The notes below the pieces were generated by a model that saw only the letters and a program-made list of their open reading frames with translations, did no database searches and was not told the DNA's origin. The position numbers and the translations under genes were made by a program. Shown one piece after another: positions 31,308 to 40,632 of a DNA stretch of 64,000 bases; positions within the stretch are counted from its first letter, which is position 1, and every line of letters starts with the position of its first letter. Source of the stretch: Spirochaetota bacterium (lineage in GTDB: Bacteria > Spirochaetota > Brachyspiria > Brachyspirales > JACRPF01); assembly GCA_016214035.1 (NCBI GenBank), contig JACRPF010000005.1:248001-312000 (forward strand), read 5' to 3'.

Positions 31308-34289
31308 TTGAAACAGACGGGAACATCCATTGCGGTCGTCGTCGTCGCGGTCATTGTCTTTGCGGTGCTGTTGCTTGCAGCGGCAGCCGGCACCATCGGG
31401 TATACGTTGTATGAACGGCAGGAGCGGATGGAAATAAACGCGCTCCTTATTGTCGTTACAGAACAGGCAAAAACAGCACTCGCCCTGCCGCTGTGGAATT
31501 TCGACGGCAGACAGATAGCACAGGCAGTCGAAAGCATCATGAAGGAACGGTCGGTATACGCCGTCGTGGTCAGCCAGACAAAACCCGAATCGGTCGTTCT
31601 TGCGCGCGGACGGAATGCAGCATGGGAACCGGTCGCCATAGAGCATCCGCCGCTGTCGGGAACATTTCTCACGCGTACTGCGGATATCATGCATGAAGGG
31701 GATATCATCGGCAGCATACAGGTGTATACCACGGTCCAGTTCCTGAAAGAACGACTGGCAAAAACGCGGTTGCTTATCATAGTATGTATCACCATCGCCA
31801 CGCTCCTGCTGACGTTACTGCTCTACGCGCTGCTCTGGCGTTTTGTTCTGAAACCGATAACGGTACTTGAGCGGCATACGCTTGACATCAAACATGGTGT
31901 GGCGACACGAACGCTTGCATCGGCGGGCCCGTTCTTCGGCGAATTGGATACGCTTCGTATCTCCATTGCCGGCATGGTCGAACTGCTTGAGACCCGCTAT
32001 GTCGATCTGCAGCGGAAAGAGGCGGAGCTTCGTGAAAGCGAGTTGTTCCGCAAACGGATTTTCGATACATCCCGGGTGCCTATCGTGGTTATCGATTACG
32101 ATAATTCCCGATATGTCGACTGCAATCCCGCCGCGGTGCAGATATACGGTTACAAAAATCGCGAGGATATTCTCGGTAAAACGCCCGTAGACTTTTCGGC
32201 ACCCGTGCAATACGACGGCACACATTCCACCGTCAAGGCGCCCATCTACATCGCGCAGGCTGTCAATGAAGGATCGGTCATCTTTGAGTGGCGGCATCAG
32301 CGGCCCGACGGGGAACAGTGGGACGCCGAAGTCCATCTGATGAGTTTCAAGACCGGCGAACATCGATTTCTGCAGTTCACGCTTCAGGACATCACTGAGC
32401 GCAAACGCGTTGAACAGGCATTTCAAATGAGCGAGGCCAAGTATCATACGCTGTTCGACGTGGCAAGTGATGCGATATTCCTTATGGAAGACGGACGTTT
32501 TATCGAATGCAATCAGCGGACACTCGCCGTCTTCGGGGCATCTCGGGAACAGATACTGGATCGGTCCCCCGATCAATTCTCTCCGCCGCAGCAGCCCGAC
32601 GGAAGCACTTCCCGTGTAAAAGCGCTGGAACTGATATCGCTGGCACTGGAAGGAAAACCGCAGTCATTCGAATGGCTGCATTGCCGTCATGACGGAACAC
32701 CGTTTCATGCCGAAGTGGGCCTTACACGGATAGAATACCAGGGGAAGGTCCAATTGCTCGCGATCGTCCGTGATATCTCCGAACGGAAACGCATCGAAAA
32801 TGAGCTGAGAGAAAGTGAGGAACGATATCGTGTGCTTGTGGAAAAATTGCCGATCGGCATTGTTGTTTCACAGGGAGATACCATCGTTTATGCCAATAAC
32901 GCAATTTCCCGAATGATAGGCGTGCTGAATGATGAAAGCATCATCGGCAGAAATATCTACGATTTCATACCGCAGGAATATCGGGGACGGGCTCAATCAC
33001 GACGGCAGGCACTGTCGGCATCAACACCGATGGCTGACGTCGAAGAATTCATGATATGCACCATGGCCGGAGCTCAGATTCCCGCAGAAGTCCAAGCGGT
33101 GCGTATTATGTTCAATGGATCTCCCGCTATTTTAAATCTTGTTGTTGATGTCACTGAGCGCAAAAAAGCCGAATATAATCTGCGAGAAAGCGAAGAACGG
33201 TTCCGACAGATCGCTGAAAACATACAGGAGATATTTTTTCTTTATGAAAAAGACGGCGACAAGCTGCTCTATATGAGCCCGGTCATCGCATCTGTTTTCG
33301 GCGTTTCCATCGATATGGTACATGCAAATCGCAGCATCATAGACCGTGCAGTTCTGCCGGAGGATCTGCCGCATGTTGATTTCATACATCCGGAGCGTTT
33401 CTACGAGAAACCACTTGACGAGGAATTCAGGGTGCGCCGGCCGGACGGCGAGGTCCGATGGGTACGATTGCGCTCGTTTCTGGTCCGCAATGCGGATGGA
33501 GATGTTATTCGTGTTGCGGGGCTTGCAGCGGATGTCACCGACCGCCATGTGGCTGAAGCGCAGCGGCTGAAGATGATGCAGGCGGAGAAACTCGTTTCGC
33601 TCGGTGAGCTCTCTGCCGGCATCGCACACGAGCTGACGCAACCGCTTTCCGCGCTGTCAATGAACGCGGAAGGCATGCTGATGCGGTTCGCCGAGGGAGA
33701 CATTGACCGGGAAAAGGTCGTGCATAATCTTGAAAACATGGTCTCATACACACAACGTATGAAAAAGCTCATTGAGCATGTGCGCCTGTTCTCACGCGAC
33801 CAGAAAGAAGAAATGCAAAGCGAGTTCGATGTGCGCACATCAGTCAGCAACGCGTTATCGCTTATCGGCGTCCAGCTTGCGAACCGGGGATTCGCCGTTT
33901 CAGTGCGGCTGCCCGAGAATGCCGCATGCCTGGTAACCGGCAATACCTTTCGCCTCGAACAGGTCATCATCAACATGCTTACCAATGCTCGTGACGCCGT
34001 CGAGGCCGCCGGACGGACCGAAAAACGAATCGATATCGCGGTACGGACGGAGGGCGCAGCGGTGGAGCTGCACATCCGCGACAACGGCAGCGGTATCGCC
34101 CCGGATGCGATAAGCAAGATATTCGATCCGTTTTTCACGACAAAGGCGGCGGATAAGGGAACAGGGCTTGGTCTTTCCATAAGTTATGGTATCATAAAAG
34201 AGATGCGCGGCGAAATACGGCTTACGAGCGATGTCGGCGTCGGCACGGAATTCATTATCAGCCTGCCGTCGGCTGTAAAAGCGAGTTGA
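31308..34289 (+). CDS. Membrane histidine kinase with four PAS domains
   Basis: 993 residues from TTG 31308 (GGGGG about 7 bases upstream; places the membrane segment at the N terminus). An in-frame ATG at 31242 is the alternative. Order: membrane segment (~7-32), periplasmic domain (~33-165), membrane segment (~167-190), HAMP-like linker, PAS (~255-370), PAS (~375-495), PAS (~500-615), PAS (~620-735). The HisKA domain follows, with the phosphorylated His in GIAHELTQPLSAL (~770), then HATPase with NMLTNARDAV, DNGSGI and GTGLGLSISYGI. It should phosphorylate the NtrC-type regulator encoded one base downstream. Confidence 0.92.
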   Translation: MKQTGTSIAVVVVAVIVFAVLLLAAAAGTIGYTLYERQERMEINALLIVVTEQAKTALALPLWNFDGRQIAQAVESIMKERSVYAVVVSQTKPESVVLARGRNAAWEPVAIEHPPLSGTFLTRTADIMHEGDIIGSIQVYTTVQFLKERLAKTRLLIIVCITIATLLLTLLLYALLWRFVLKPITVLERHTLDIKHGVATRTLASAGPFFGELDTLRISIAGMVELLETRYVDLQRKEAELRESELFRKRIFDTSRVPIVVIDYDNSRYVDCNPAAVQIYGYKNREDILGKTPVDFSAPVQYDGTHSTVKAPIYIAQAVNEGSVIFEWRHQRPDGEQWDAEVHLMSFKTGEHRFLQFTLQDITERKRVEQAFQMSEAKYHTLFDVASDAIFLMEDGRFIECNQRTLAVFGASREQILDRSPDQFSPPQQPDGSTSRVKALELISLALEGKPQSFEWLHCRHDGTPFHAEVGLTRIEYQGKVQLLAIVRDISERKRIENELRESEERYRVLVEKLPIGIVVSQGDTIVYANNAISRMIGVLNDESIIGRNIYDFIPQEYRGRAQSRRQALSASTPMADVEEFMICTMAGAQIPAEVQAVRIMFNGSPAILNLVVDVTERKKAEYNLRESEERFRQIAENIQEIFFLYEKDGDKLLYMSPVIASVFGVSIDMVHANRSIIDRAVLPEDLPHVDFIHPERFYEKPLDEEFRVRRPDGEVRWVRLRSFLVRNADGDVIRVAGLAADVTDRHVAEAQRLKMMQAEKLVSLGELSAGIAHELTQPLSALSMNAEGMLMRFAEGDIDREKVVHNLENMVSYTQRMKKLIEHVRLFSRDQKEEMQSEFDVRTSVSNALSLIGVQLANRGFAVSVRLPENAACLVTGNTFRLEQVIINMLTNARDAVEAAGRTEKRIDIAVRTEGAAVELHIRDNGSGIAPDAISKIFDPFFTTKAADKGTGLGLSISYGIIKEMRGEIRLTSDVGVGTEFIISLPSAVKAS

Positions 34290-34290
34290 T

Positions 34291-35661
34291 ATGGACAGCA
34301 TCGGCGTATTGGTCATTGACGATGAGGAGATACTGCGCAGAGAGATCGTGACGAATCTTGAGGGACCATCATACCGTTTCTTCGAGGCGGGCAATGCGGA
34401 CGACGCGTTCGCCGTCTTCGCGAAAGAACGCATCGATATCGCCATCCTTGACATACGTCTGCCGGGGCGTGACGGCTTTTCCATTCTCGAACAGATAAAA
34501 AAAGAAAACCCCGAATGCGAAGTGATCATGATGACCGGTCACGGCGACAACACCAGCGTCCTTACCGCGCTGCGTCTGGGGGCATTCGACTTTTTTTTCA
34601 AACCGCTGAGCCTTTCCGAGATCAAAGGCGCCATCCAGCGCACCAGGAAATACATAGAATTGAACTCCCGTTACAAGGAAATGCAGAATGCGTACATGCT
34701 CGCATCCGACGAGCTCAGGTCATTCGTGGGCGACCTGGTCGGAACAAGTGAGGCGATGAAAGCGGTGATGAATCTGGCGCTGAAAGCCGCCGCATCTCCG
34801 GCAACGGCGGTGCTCATCACCGGGGAAAGCGGTACCGGCAAAGAGCTCATCGCGCGCACCATCCATTATGCCAGCGACAGGAGCAGACACATCTTTTATG
34901 CGCTCAACGCCAGCGCCATACCGGAGTCGCTCATGGAAAGCGAATTCTTCGGCCATGTAAAAGGCTCGTTCACCGGAGCGGAGACCGATAAAGCCGGCTG
35001 TTTTGAGGCGGCTGACGGCGGCACATTATTCCTTGACGAGATCGGCGATATGCCGCTTGCGATGCAGGCTAAAATTCTCCGCGCACTCGAGGAGCGTACG
35101 TTCAAACGTCTCGGCAGTCATAAGGAGATGCCGTTCGATGTGCGCATCATATCCGCCACGAACGCCGATATCCGTGATATGGTCGCGAAGAACAATTTCA
35201 GGCAGGACCTCTTTCACCGTCTCAATACGCTGGAAATAGCGGTGCCGCCGCTCCGCGAGCGCACCGAGGACATACCGCTGCTGGCGGAGCATTTCTGCAA
35301 AAAGATCGGCAGCGCCATGGGAAAACCCGATACCAGCATCGATCAGCAGGCGCTCGAACAGCTCAAGCATTACCGGTTTCCCGGGAACATCAGGGAACTT
35401 AAAAACATGATTGAACGCGCGCTCATTCTCTGCGATGGAAAAATGCTTGAAGCAAAGCATTTTCCGATACAGAGCGCAGCTGCGCCATGTTCAGAATCAG
35501 CGCCGCTTCAAATTCCGGAGGGCGGACTTGAAGCGCTTGAACGTGAGATAATTCAGCAGGCGCTTACCGCGAATCAGCATAATAAAACGGCAGTAGCTAA
35601 ATTGTTAAAAATATCACGGCAGGCACTCGACCGGAAACTTGAAAAGTTGAACATTCTGTGA
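34291..35661 (+). CDS. NtrC-family sigma-54-dependent response regulator
   Basis: 456 residues. Receiver domain (~1-120) with DDEE, phosphoacceptor Asp in AILDIRLPG, MMTGH and FFKPLS. AAA+ domain (~145-375): Walker A GESGTGKE, the sigma-54 contact loop as GSFTGA in place of GAFTGA, Walker B GGTLFLDEIGD, arginine finger region FRQDLFHRLN. C-terminal Fis-type helix-turn-helix (LEREIIQQALTANQHNKTAVAKLLKISRQAL). It starts one base after the kinase stop. A consensus sigma-54 promoter lies 124 bp after its stop codon. Confidence 0.95.
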   Translation: MDSIGVLVIDDEEILRREIVTNLEGPSYRFFEAGNADDAFAVFAKERIDIAILDIRLPGRDGFSILEQIKKENPECEVIMMTGHGDNTSVLTALRLGAFDFFFKPLSLSEIKGAIQRTRKYIELNSRYKEMQNAYMLASDELRSFVGDLVGTSEAMKAVMNLALKAAASPATAVLITGESGTGKELIARTIHYASDRSRHIFYALNASAIPESLMESEFFGHVKGSFTGAETDKAGCFEAADGGTLFLDEIGDMPLAMQAKILRALEERTFKRLGSHKEMPFDVRIISATNADIRDMVAKNNFRQDLFHRLNTLEIAVPPLRERTEDIPLLAEHFCKKIGSAMGKPDTSIDQQALEQLKHYRFPGNIRELKNMIERALILCDGKMLEAKHFPIQSAAAPCSESAPLQIPEGGLEALEREIIQQALTANQHNKTAVAKLLKISRQALDRKLEKLNIL

Positions 35662-35720
35662 TATCCGCATAACGGCCGCAGCGCCGGACGCCTGATTCCG
35701 GGCTATCTGCCCGCACATCC

Positions 35721-35734
35721 GCCCGAATTCGGGC
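35721..35734. promoter_or_regulatory. Palindrome, candidate enhancer site for the NtrC-type regulator
   Basis: Perfect 14-bp palindrome GCCCGAATTCGGGC, centred about 83 bp upstream of the predicted sigma-54 transcription start. That is a usual distance for an activator dimer. A half site TGCCCG lies just upstream at 35708. Confidence 0.5.
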
Positions 35735-35784
35735 ACCTCTGTTCCGACATCAGTAAAAAAAACATCGCCCGTGCTCTTTTTCGC

Positions 35785-35800
35785 TGGCACGCATCTTGCA
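35785..35800 (+). promoter_or_regulatory. Sigma-54 promoter (-24/-12)
   Basis: TGGCACG, four bases, TTGCA: an exact match to the consensus TGGCACG-N4-TTGCW. The expected start is near 35811, 38 nt before the first small gene of the chemosensory operon. Confidence 0.9.
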
Positions 35801-35848
35801 ACCCTAGAGATGTATTGCAATTCTGCGTGAGGCAGGCAAGGAGCCATT

Positions 35849-36043
35849 ATGAAATCACGATGCTGTGAATGCTGCGGGAGCACATCGGCCGCCCTGTATG
35901 ATGTCTCTGCTGCTGCGCGGGAATACACGTGGCTCTGCAATGATTGTATCGTTGAGCTTTTCAATGTCATATCCATCGATGTACGTGATAATAACGCACA
36001 GCATGCTGCTGAGCCGGTTGTGCGGGGAGAACATCATGAATGA
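35849..36043 (+). CDS. Mini zinc-ribbon protein 1
   Basis: 64 residues. Cysteine pattern CCECCG near the N terminus and C-x2-C (WLCNDC) about 22 residues later: a probable single zinc site. The aromatic/charged stretch LYDVSAAAREYTW between the pairs is shared with the two genes that follow. Ribosome site AAGGAG precedes ATG by 6 bases. It is the first gene downstream of the sigma-54 promoter. The family is not recognised; possible roles are a metal or redox sensor, an adaptor or a nucleic-acid binder. It overlaps the next gene by eight bases. Confidence 0.72.
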   Translation: MKSRCCECCGSTSAALYDVSAAAREYTWLCNDCIVELFNVISIDVRDNNAQHAAEPVVRGEHHE

Positions 36044-36227
36044 GAAGACATGTGACTGCTGCGGAGCTCCGGGTGTCCGGTTCTATGACGTGCGGCGATA
36101 CGACAGCCGCTACACCATCGTATGCGGTAAATGTTTTCTTGCTATACTCGATGACATCCTCGCCGCAAACGACAGCGGCATAACTGCCGGAACACCGCCG
36201 GAAGGGGTCACCCATGGAAATGCATGA
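36036..36227 (+). CDS. Mini zinc-ribbon protein 2
   Basis: 63 residues from ATG 36036 (GGGGAG 7 bases upstream, within the previous gene). CDCCGAPGVRFYDVRRYDSR followed by VCGKC repeats the layout of its neighbours: CxxCG, 20-odd residues with F/L-Y-D/T, then CxxC and a hydrophobic helix (FLAILDDIL). Overlap with the next gene is 14 bases. It is paralogous to 35849 and 36214, although identity outside the cysteines is low. Confidence 0.72.
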   Translation: MNEKTCDCCGAPGVRFYDVRRYDSRYTIVCGKCFLAILDDILAANDSGITAGTPPEGVTHGNA

Positions 36228-36402
36228 ATGTGAACACTGCAAAAAGATCACGGCGCGGCTGTATACGTTCCGTGATGCAGCCGGCCGGCAGCGATTACTG
36301 TGCAGTGCATGTTTTATTGAAGCCGTCAGAACACCGTCCACTCCGGCAAATAATGATATGACGCTTAATGTCCATGACGCTGATTCTTCGGGAGGATTAT
36401 GA
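36214..36402 (+). CDS. Mini zinc-ribbon protein 3
   Basis: 62 residues. [20 protein letters not shown] and [11 protein letters not shown] give the same CxxC-x(~22)-CxxC skeleton as the two preceding genes. It has an 8-9 residue acidic/Ser tail. Its stop overlaps the next start by four bases (ATGA), so all three are translationally linked to the chemoreceptor-like gene. The function is unknown. Confidence 0.72.
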   Translation: MEMHECEHCKKITARLYTFRDAAGRQRLLCSACFIEAVRTPSTPANNDMTLNVHDADSSGGL

Positions 36403-37688
36403 AAGCGCTACCCCGGCACATACTGCCGTTCAGCGGTGTTGCGGCACTCGCACTTGCTGCAGCTGTAATCCCTTCACTGCCGCTTCGTATGGCCGCAGTA
36501 CTCTCCGCTGCGACGATCACGCTCATCCCTATGATCATCGCGTCGAAGAAATGCGCACAGGCCGAAGCGAAATGCGCGGCGCTTGACGACGAACGCCGGA
36601 AGATAATGCAGGCCGCGGAAGCGAAGGTGTCACTCGCCCGTGCCGCTCATATGCAGGAGACCGAATCGGCTATGGCTGTACTCAAAAACGAGATCGCCGT
36701 ACGTGAGCGAAAGATAGAGGAATTATCAGTCTTGGTAAGCCCCGTTGCGGGCATGCTCAACGAACGGACCAAGGGCATCGGCGTGCTCGTGGGCCAGCTT
36801 ACCGCGGTACGCGAGCAGATAGAGACGACGGCCGTTGATCTTTCGAAAAGTTTCCTCGATATCAACGCAAAGGCGCGGCATCAGTCCGAAAAGACCGCCG
36901 ATGTCTTCGGCGTACTGTCCGGCAACGGCCTTGCCGCGGGCGGCACCGTGCTTGACGTCACCAAGGATGTCATGCGCGGATTGATGGATAATTTCCGCGC
37001 CACCACGGGAATAACGAAAAAGAACCTCGACGGCATCGGGCGCATCATCGAACAGGCTGAGAACATCAGCGAGATAATCGCGAGCATCGGCGGCATCGCG
37101 GACCGGACGAACGTGCTCGCCATCAATGCGGCCATCGAGGCGGCGCGCGCCGGGGAGAGCGGTAAAGGTTTTGCGGTGGTCGCCCACGAAGTACGGAAAT
37201 TATCCAAACTCAGCGAGAACGCGGCCAGGGAGATAGGGCGCATCCTTGAGGAAGTGATGGATGCCGCACGGAGCATGCATGCGGAGATAACCGAAGGTGC
37301 AGCAACGATCAGCCGGAACACTGCCGATGCCGAATCGGCGTTCGATTCGACTCTCGCGGCCATCAATAATACGATCGAGGACGTAAAACGCGAGCTGCAT
37401 ACGCTGAAGAAGGACACCGAGGCGCTGGCGGCGGATACGAACGCCATCGTGATATCCATGCAGTCGCACGACATCATCCGCCAGCGCGTTGAACACGTCA
37501 TCGGACCGCTCACTGATTTCGGCGACGAACTGAAGCAGATCGCCGGCACCATGGCAAGCGATGCGGCTGGACGTACATCCGGTACGGAACATACCGGCGA
37601 CATTGCGCGGTATCTTTCCGGTTTTTACACGATGCAGGTAGAAAAAGACATTCTGCATAAAACACTCGCGGCGAACGCCGCATCATGA
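36399..37688 (+). CDS. Methyl-accepting chemotaxis-type protein without periplasmic domain
   Basis: 429 residues. Two adjacent hydrophobic segments (~10-30 and 32-48) form a hairpin with essentially no external loop. A coiled coil follows (~50-110), then an MCP signalling domain whose hairpin tip reads [26 protein letters not shown] with [15 protein letters not shown]. The tip region is diverged from the E/Q-rich consensus, and the methylation helices look poor in Glu pairs. The C-terminal part ([15 protein letters not shown]) resembles cytosolic MCPs that bind partners of non-flagellar chemosensory arrays. It starts the large proteins of the sigma-54 operon. Confidence 0.85.
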   Translation: MKALPRHILPFSGVAALALAAAVIPSLPLRMAAVLSAATITLIPMIIASKKCAQAEAKCAALDDERRKIMQAAEAKVSLARAAHMQETESAMAVLKNEIAVRERKIEELSVLVSPVAGMLNERTKGIGVLVGQLTAVREQIETTAVDLSKSFLDINAKARHQSEKTADVFGVLSGNGLAAGGTVLDVTKDVMRGLMDNFRATTGITKKNLDGIGRIIEQAENISEIIASIGGIADRTNVLAINAAIEAARAGESGKGFAVVAHEVRKLSKLSENAAREIGRILEEVMDAARSMHAEITEGAATISRNTADAESAFDSTLAAINNTIEDVKRELHTLKKDTEALAADTNAIVISMQSHDIIRQRVEHVIGPLTDFGDELKQIAGTMASDAAGRTSGTEHTGDIARYLSGFYTMQVEKDILHKTLAANAAS

Positions 37689-37699
37689 GGAGGATGGTT

Positions 37700-38065
37700 A
37701 TGGGAGCACAGATTCTTATCGTTGACGATTCACCGTCGATGCGCCAGATGGTGAATTTCACGCTGGCCGAGGACGGGTACGAGATTGTTGAGGCTGATTC
37801 CGGTATCACGGCGATCAGGGAGCTTTCGGTTTTCACGCCGAAGCTTGTCATCACCGACATCAATATGCCGGGGATGAGCGGTATCGAACTTATCAAAAAT
37901 ATCCGCAAGGATAGTAAAAGCAAATTCCTGCCCGTCATCGTGTTGACAACGGAATCGGAGCAGGGAAAGCAGGACGAGGGCAAGTCGGCCGGCGCAACCG
38001 CATGGCTCGTAAAACCGTTCACGCCGGATAAACTGAAAGAGACCGTCAAGAAAGTTGTCGGATAG
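37700..38065 (+). CDS. cheY: CheY-like single-domain response regulator
   Basis: 121 residues from ATG 37700 (GGAGG 6 bases upstream; the ATG at 37685 lacks one). Complete receiver: acidic DD in IVDDSPSMRQMV, phosphoacceptor Asp in VITDINMPGMSG, Thr in VLTTES, Lys in WLVKPF. It is probably phosphorylated by CheA of the same operon and passes the signal to an output. Confidence 0.93.
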   Translation: MGAQILIVDDSPSMRQMVNFTLAEDGYEIVEADSGITAIRELSVFTPKLVITDINMPGMSGIELIKNIRKDSKSKFLPVIVLTTESEQGKQDEGKSAGATAWLVKPFTPDKLKETVKKVVG

Positions 38066-38106
38066 CGCGGGACTATTTTAGGGCGAATATATACAAGGAG
38101 AACACC

Positions 38107-38445
38107 ATGTTTATCATCGAAACGGGGAAAATCGAAAACACACTGACCATACGGATTGAAGGTGAGGCGACCATCGCGCGCGCGAAGGAGATACATGCGG
38201 TATTTGTCGCAGCATCTCGTGAGGCGCAGGTTGAGATCGACATGAGCCGCATCACACAAGTCGACTTGTCGTTCCTGCAGCTTATTCATGCGCTCACACG
38301 TTCCATATCGTCACGCGGCTCGAAATTGCGTTTCAGCACCATGCCGCCCGCGGCAGTGCTGTCCTACGCAAAATGTATCGGCTGCTGTATCGGTCATTGG
38401 GGATTTCATGCCCAGGCCGATAACGTCGAAACCGCTGCCGCATAG
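38107..38445 (+). CDS. STAS-domain (anti-anti-sigma-like) protein
   Basis: 112 residues. STAS fold: GKIENTLTIRIEGEATIARA, then the loop VDLSFLQLIHAL that carries the conserved phosphorylatable Ser (DLS). Cysteines occur at KCIGCCIG near the C terminus, which is unusual. Ribosome site AAGGAG lies 7 bases before ATG. Positioned between CheY and CheA, it may be phosphorylated or may compete for a partner, as STAS proteins do in partner-switching systems. The SpoIIE phosphatase at 3332 is a theoretical partner. Confidence 0.85.
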   Translation: MFIIETGKIENTLTIRIEGEATIARAKEIHAVFVAASREAQVEIDMSRITQVDLSFLQLIHALTRSISSRGSKLRFSTMPPAAVLSYAKCIGCCIGHWGFHAQADNVETAAA

Positions 38446-38462
38446 GCACAGGGATAACGGCC

Positions 38463-40571
38463 ATGGACATCAGCAGACTCAGCGAGACATACAAAGAAGA
38501 AGCGCATGAGCTTCTCGGAAAAGCCGAACACTGTCTCATCGACCTGGAACATGCGCCATCGGATGGAGAGATCATCAATACGATATTCCGCTCGCTGCAC
38601 ACGATCAAAGGTTCCGGAAGCATGTTCGGTTTCAACCGCATCGCCGGGTTTACGCATGAGTTTGAGAACCTATTCGACATGATACGCACGGGCGCCGTTA
38701 CCGTCACCAAAGACATCATCGATCTTACCCTCTCCGCATGTGATCACATCCGGCTGCTCCTGGGTGATGAAACCGTTCCTCAGACGGACACGGAGTCATT
38801 GAGTTTCCGGTTGCGAAACATCATCCCTGCGAGCGGAAAAGATGTTCGATTGGAACCGGCAGCGCAGCATGACACAAACGCCTTGTCGACCTATCGGATC
38901 ACGTTCAAGCCGCATGAGACCATATTCCTGCGCGGAATAAATCTTGTGCCCATTTTCGATGAATTACATACGTTCGGCACGGTCATCGTCTCGGGATGCC
39001 CGGGTACGATGCGGCTTGCCGACATGGATCCGGAACGCTGCTATGCTTCATGGACGATACTGCTGACAACTGAACGGTCATACAACGACATACGCACGAT
39101 TTTCGTGTTCGTCGAAGATGACAGTGACCTTGCCATCGACCTCATCGACAGTGCAGATATGAATCCCGGCGATGCCACCTATAAACGCATCGGCGACATC
39201 CTCGTGGAACGCGGCGATCTTACGGACGAGATGCTTGCCGCGATGCTTGAAGGGCATAAGCTTATCGGCGAGATGGCCGTGGAGAAGGGGCTGGTGGCGC
39301 CTGAAGCGGTCGACGCCGCGCTTGCCGAACAGAGCGTTGTGCGCAGCGAACGGTCCAAACGGCAGAATGACACAGCCAGGATGAGCATCCGTGTGAAAAG
39401 CGAAAAGCTCGATTCGCTCGTGAACCTTGCCGGCGAGATGGTAACGCTTACCGCGCGCTTCAATCAACGGGTTTCCGAAAACGGCGGTGAAAGTGACGTC
39501 CTTGTGGAGATGCTCACTCGCCTCACGGACGAGCTCCGCGACACATCGATGGCAATGCGGATGGTCCCTGTGGAAGAGATGTTCAGCGGATACGCGCGGC
39601 TCGTGCGTGATCTTGCAAAAGACCTCGGCAAGGACATCGATCTTGTGACCGCGGGCAATGATACCGAACTCGACAAGAACATCATCGAAGCGCTGAAAGA
39701 CCCGCTCATGCATATCATACGGAACGCCGCCGACCACGGTATTGAAACGCCCGAAGCTCGACGGGCTGTCGGTAAGGACGCACAGGGAACGATCCGCCTT
39801 TCGGCCGAACATGCGGGTGCGCATGTACTCATCACGGTGTCCGACGACGGCGGTGGACTTGACCGGTCGCGCATTCTGAAGAAAGCCGTTGAACGCGGAC
39901 TTGTGAAGGAGAACGCGGGACTTTCTGCTCACGAGATCGAACAGATGATATTTCTTCCCGGCTTCTCAACAGCGGAAAAAACGACAAGCGTCTCAGGACG
40001 CGGTGTAGGCATGGATATAGTAAAGAAGAACGTGGAAAAACTCCGCGGCACAGTAGAGATACGTTCAGAAGCGGGGAAAGGGACTATGTTTACACTCAAG
40101 ATCCCGCTCACCCTCGCCATCGTCGACGGCCTGCTTGCGCGTATCGGCGACGACCACTTCGTGCTCAACATATCGAACATCGATGAATGCGTGGACCTCA
40201 CCGAGGATATCGTTGCCTCCGGTCACGGCAGTGAGGTGGTACATTTTCGCGGAGAGATAATCCCGTTTGTACGGCTCAGAAAAAGCTTCGGCATCGGCGG
40301 TGAACGGCCTGCGGTCGAACGCATGGTGGTTATCCGCATCGGCGACCGGCGTATCGGGCTTGTGGTGGATGACGTTCTCGGCAAACATCAGACGGTGATC
40401 AAATCGCTCGGCAGTTCGTTCAGCGGCATCGACGAGGTCGCCGGTGCTACGATACTCGGCGACGGCACGGTGGCGCTCATTTTAGATGTAACCATGATAA
40501 TACAGCATACGATCGACACAGCGGATCGGGGAGGCGGGATGGCGATACGAAATATCATCGGAGTGTCGTGA
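38463..40571 (+). CDS. cheA: Chemotaxis histidine kinase CheA
   Basis: 702 residues. HPt domain with the phosphorylated His46 in SLHTIKGSGSMFG. The next region (~140-230) is of the 'FKPHETIFLRGINLVPIFDEL' kind in place of the enteric P2. A short LGE/VERG-type repeat (IGDILVERGDLTDEMLAAML) lies near 250, resembling MshEN modules. The dimerisation helix (SLVNLAGEMVTL) is followed by an ATPase domain with HIIRNAADHGIE, DDGGGLD and GRGVGMDIVKKN. The C-terminal CheW-like domain ends the protein. It couples the two receptors here to CheY. Confidence 0.95.
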   Translation: MDISRLSETYKEEAHELLGKAEHCLIDLEHAPSDGEIINTIFRSLHTIKGSGSMFGFNRIAGFTHEFENLFDMIRTGAVTVTKDIIDLTLSACDHIRLLLGDETVPQTDTESLSFRLRNIIPASGKDVRLEPAAQHDTNALSTYRITFKPHETIFLRGINLVPIFDELHTFGTVIVSGCPGTMRLADMDPERCYASWTILLTTERSYNDIRTIFVFVEDDSDLAIDLIDSADMNPGDATYKRIGDILVERGDLTDEMLAAMLEGHKLIGEMAVEKGLVAPEAVDAALAEQSVVRSERSKRQNDTARMSIRVKSEKLDSLVNLAGEMVTLTARFNQRVSENGGESDVLVEMLTRLTDELRDTSMAMRMVPVEEMFSGYARLVRDLAKDLGKDIDLVTAGNDTELDKNIIEALKDPLMHIIRNAADHGIETPEARRAVGKDAQGTIRLSAEHAGAHVLITVSDDGGGLDRSRILKKAVERGLVKENAGLSAHEIEQMIFLPGFSTAEKTTSVSGRGVGMDIVKKNVEKLRGTVEIRSEAGKGTMFTLKIPLTLAIVDGLLARIGDDHFVLNISNIDECVDLTEDIVASGHGSEVVHFRGEIIPFVRLRKSFGIGGERPAVERMVVIRIGDRRIGLVVDDVLGKHQTVIKSLGSSFSGIDEVAGATILGDGTVALILDVTMIIQHTIDTADRGGGMAIRNIIGVS

Positions 40572-40632
40572 CGCGGGTCGGAGTGCCGTAGCGGGCGTAT
40601 GCCCGTGAGAATAGAATAAAAGGAGTCTGAAA

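Noticed and set aside
40595-40615. Small hairpin CGGGCGTATGCCCG between cheA and the receptor gene
   Set aside because: Five-bp stem, no T-tract, common by chance in GC-rich DNA; the operon continues through it.
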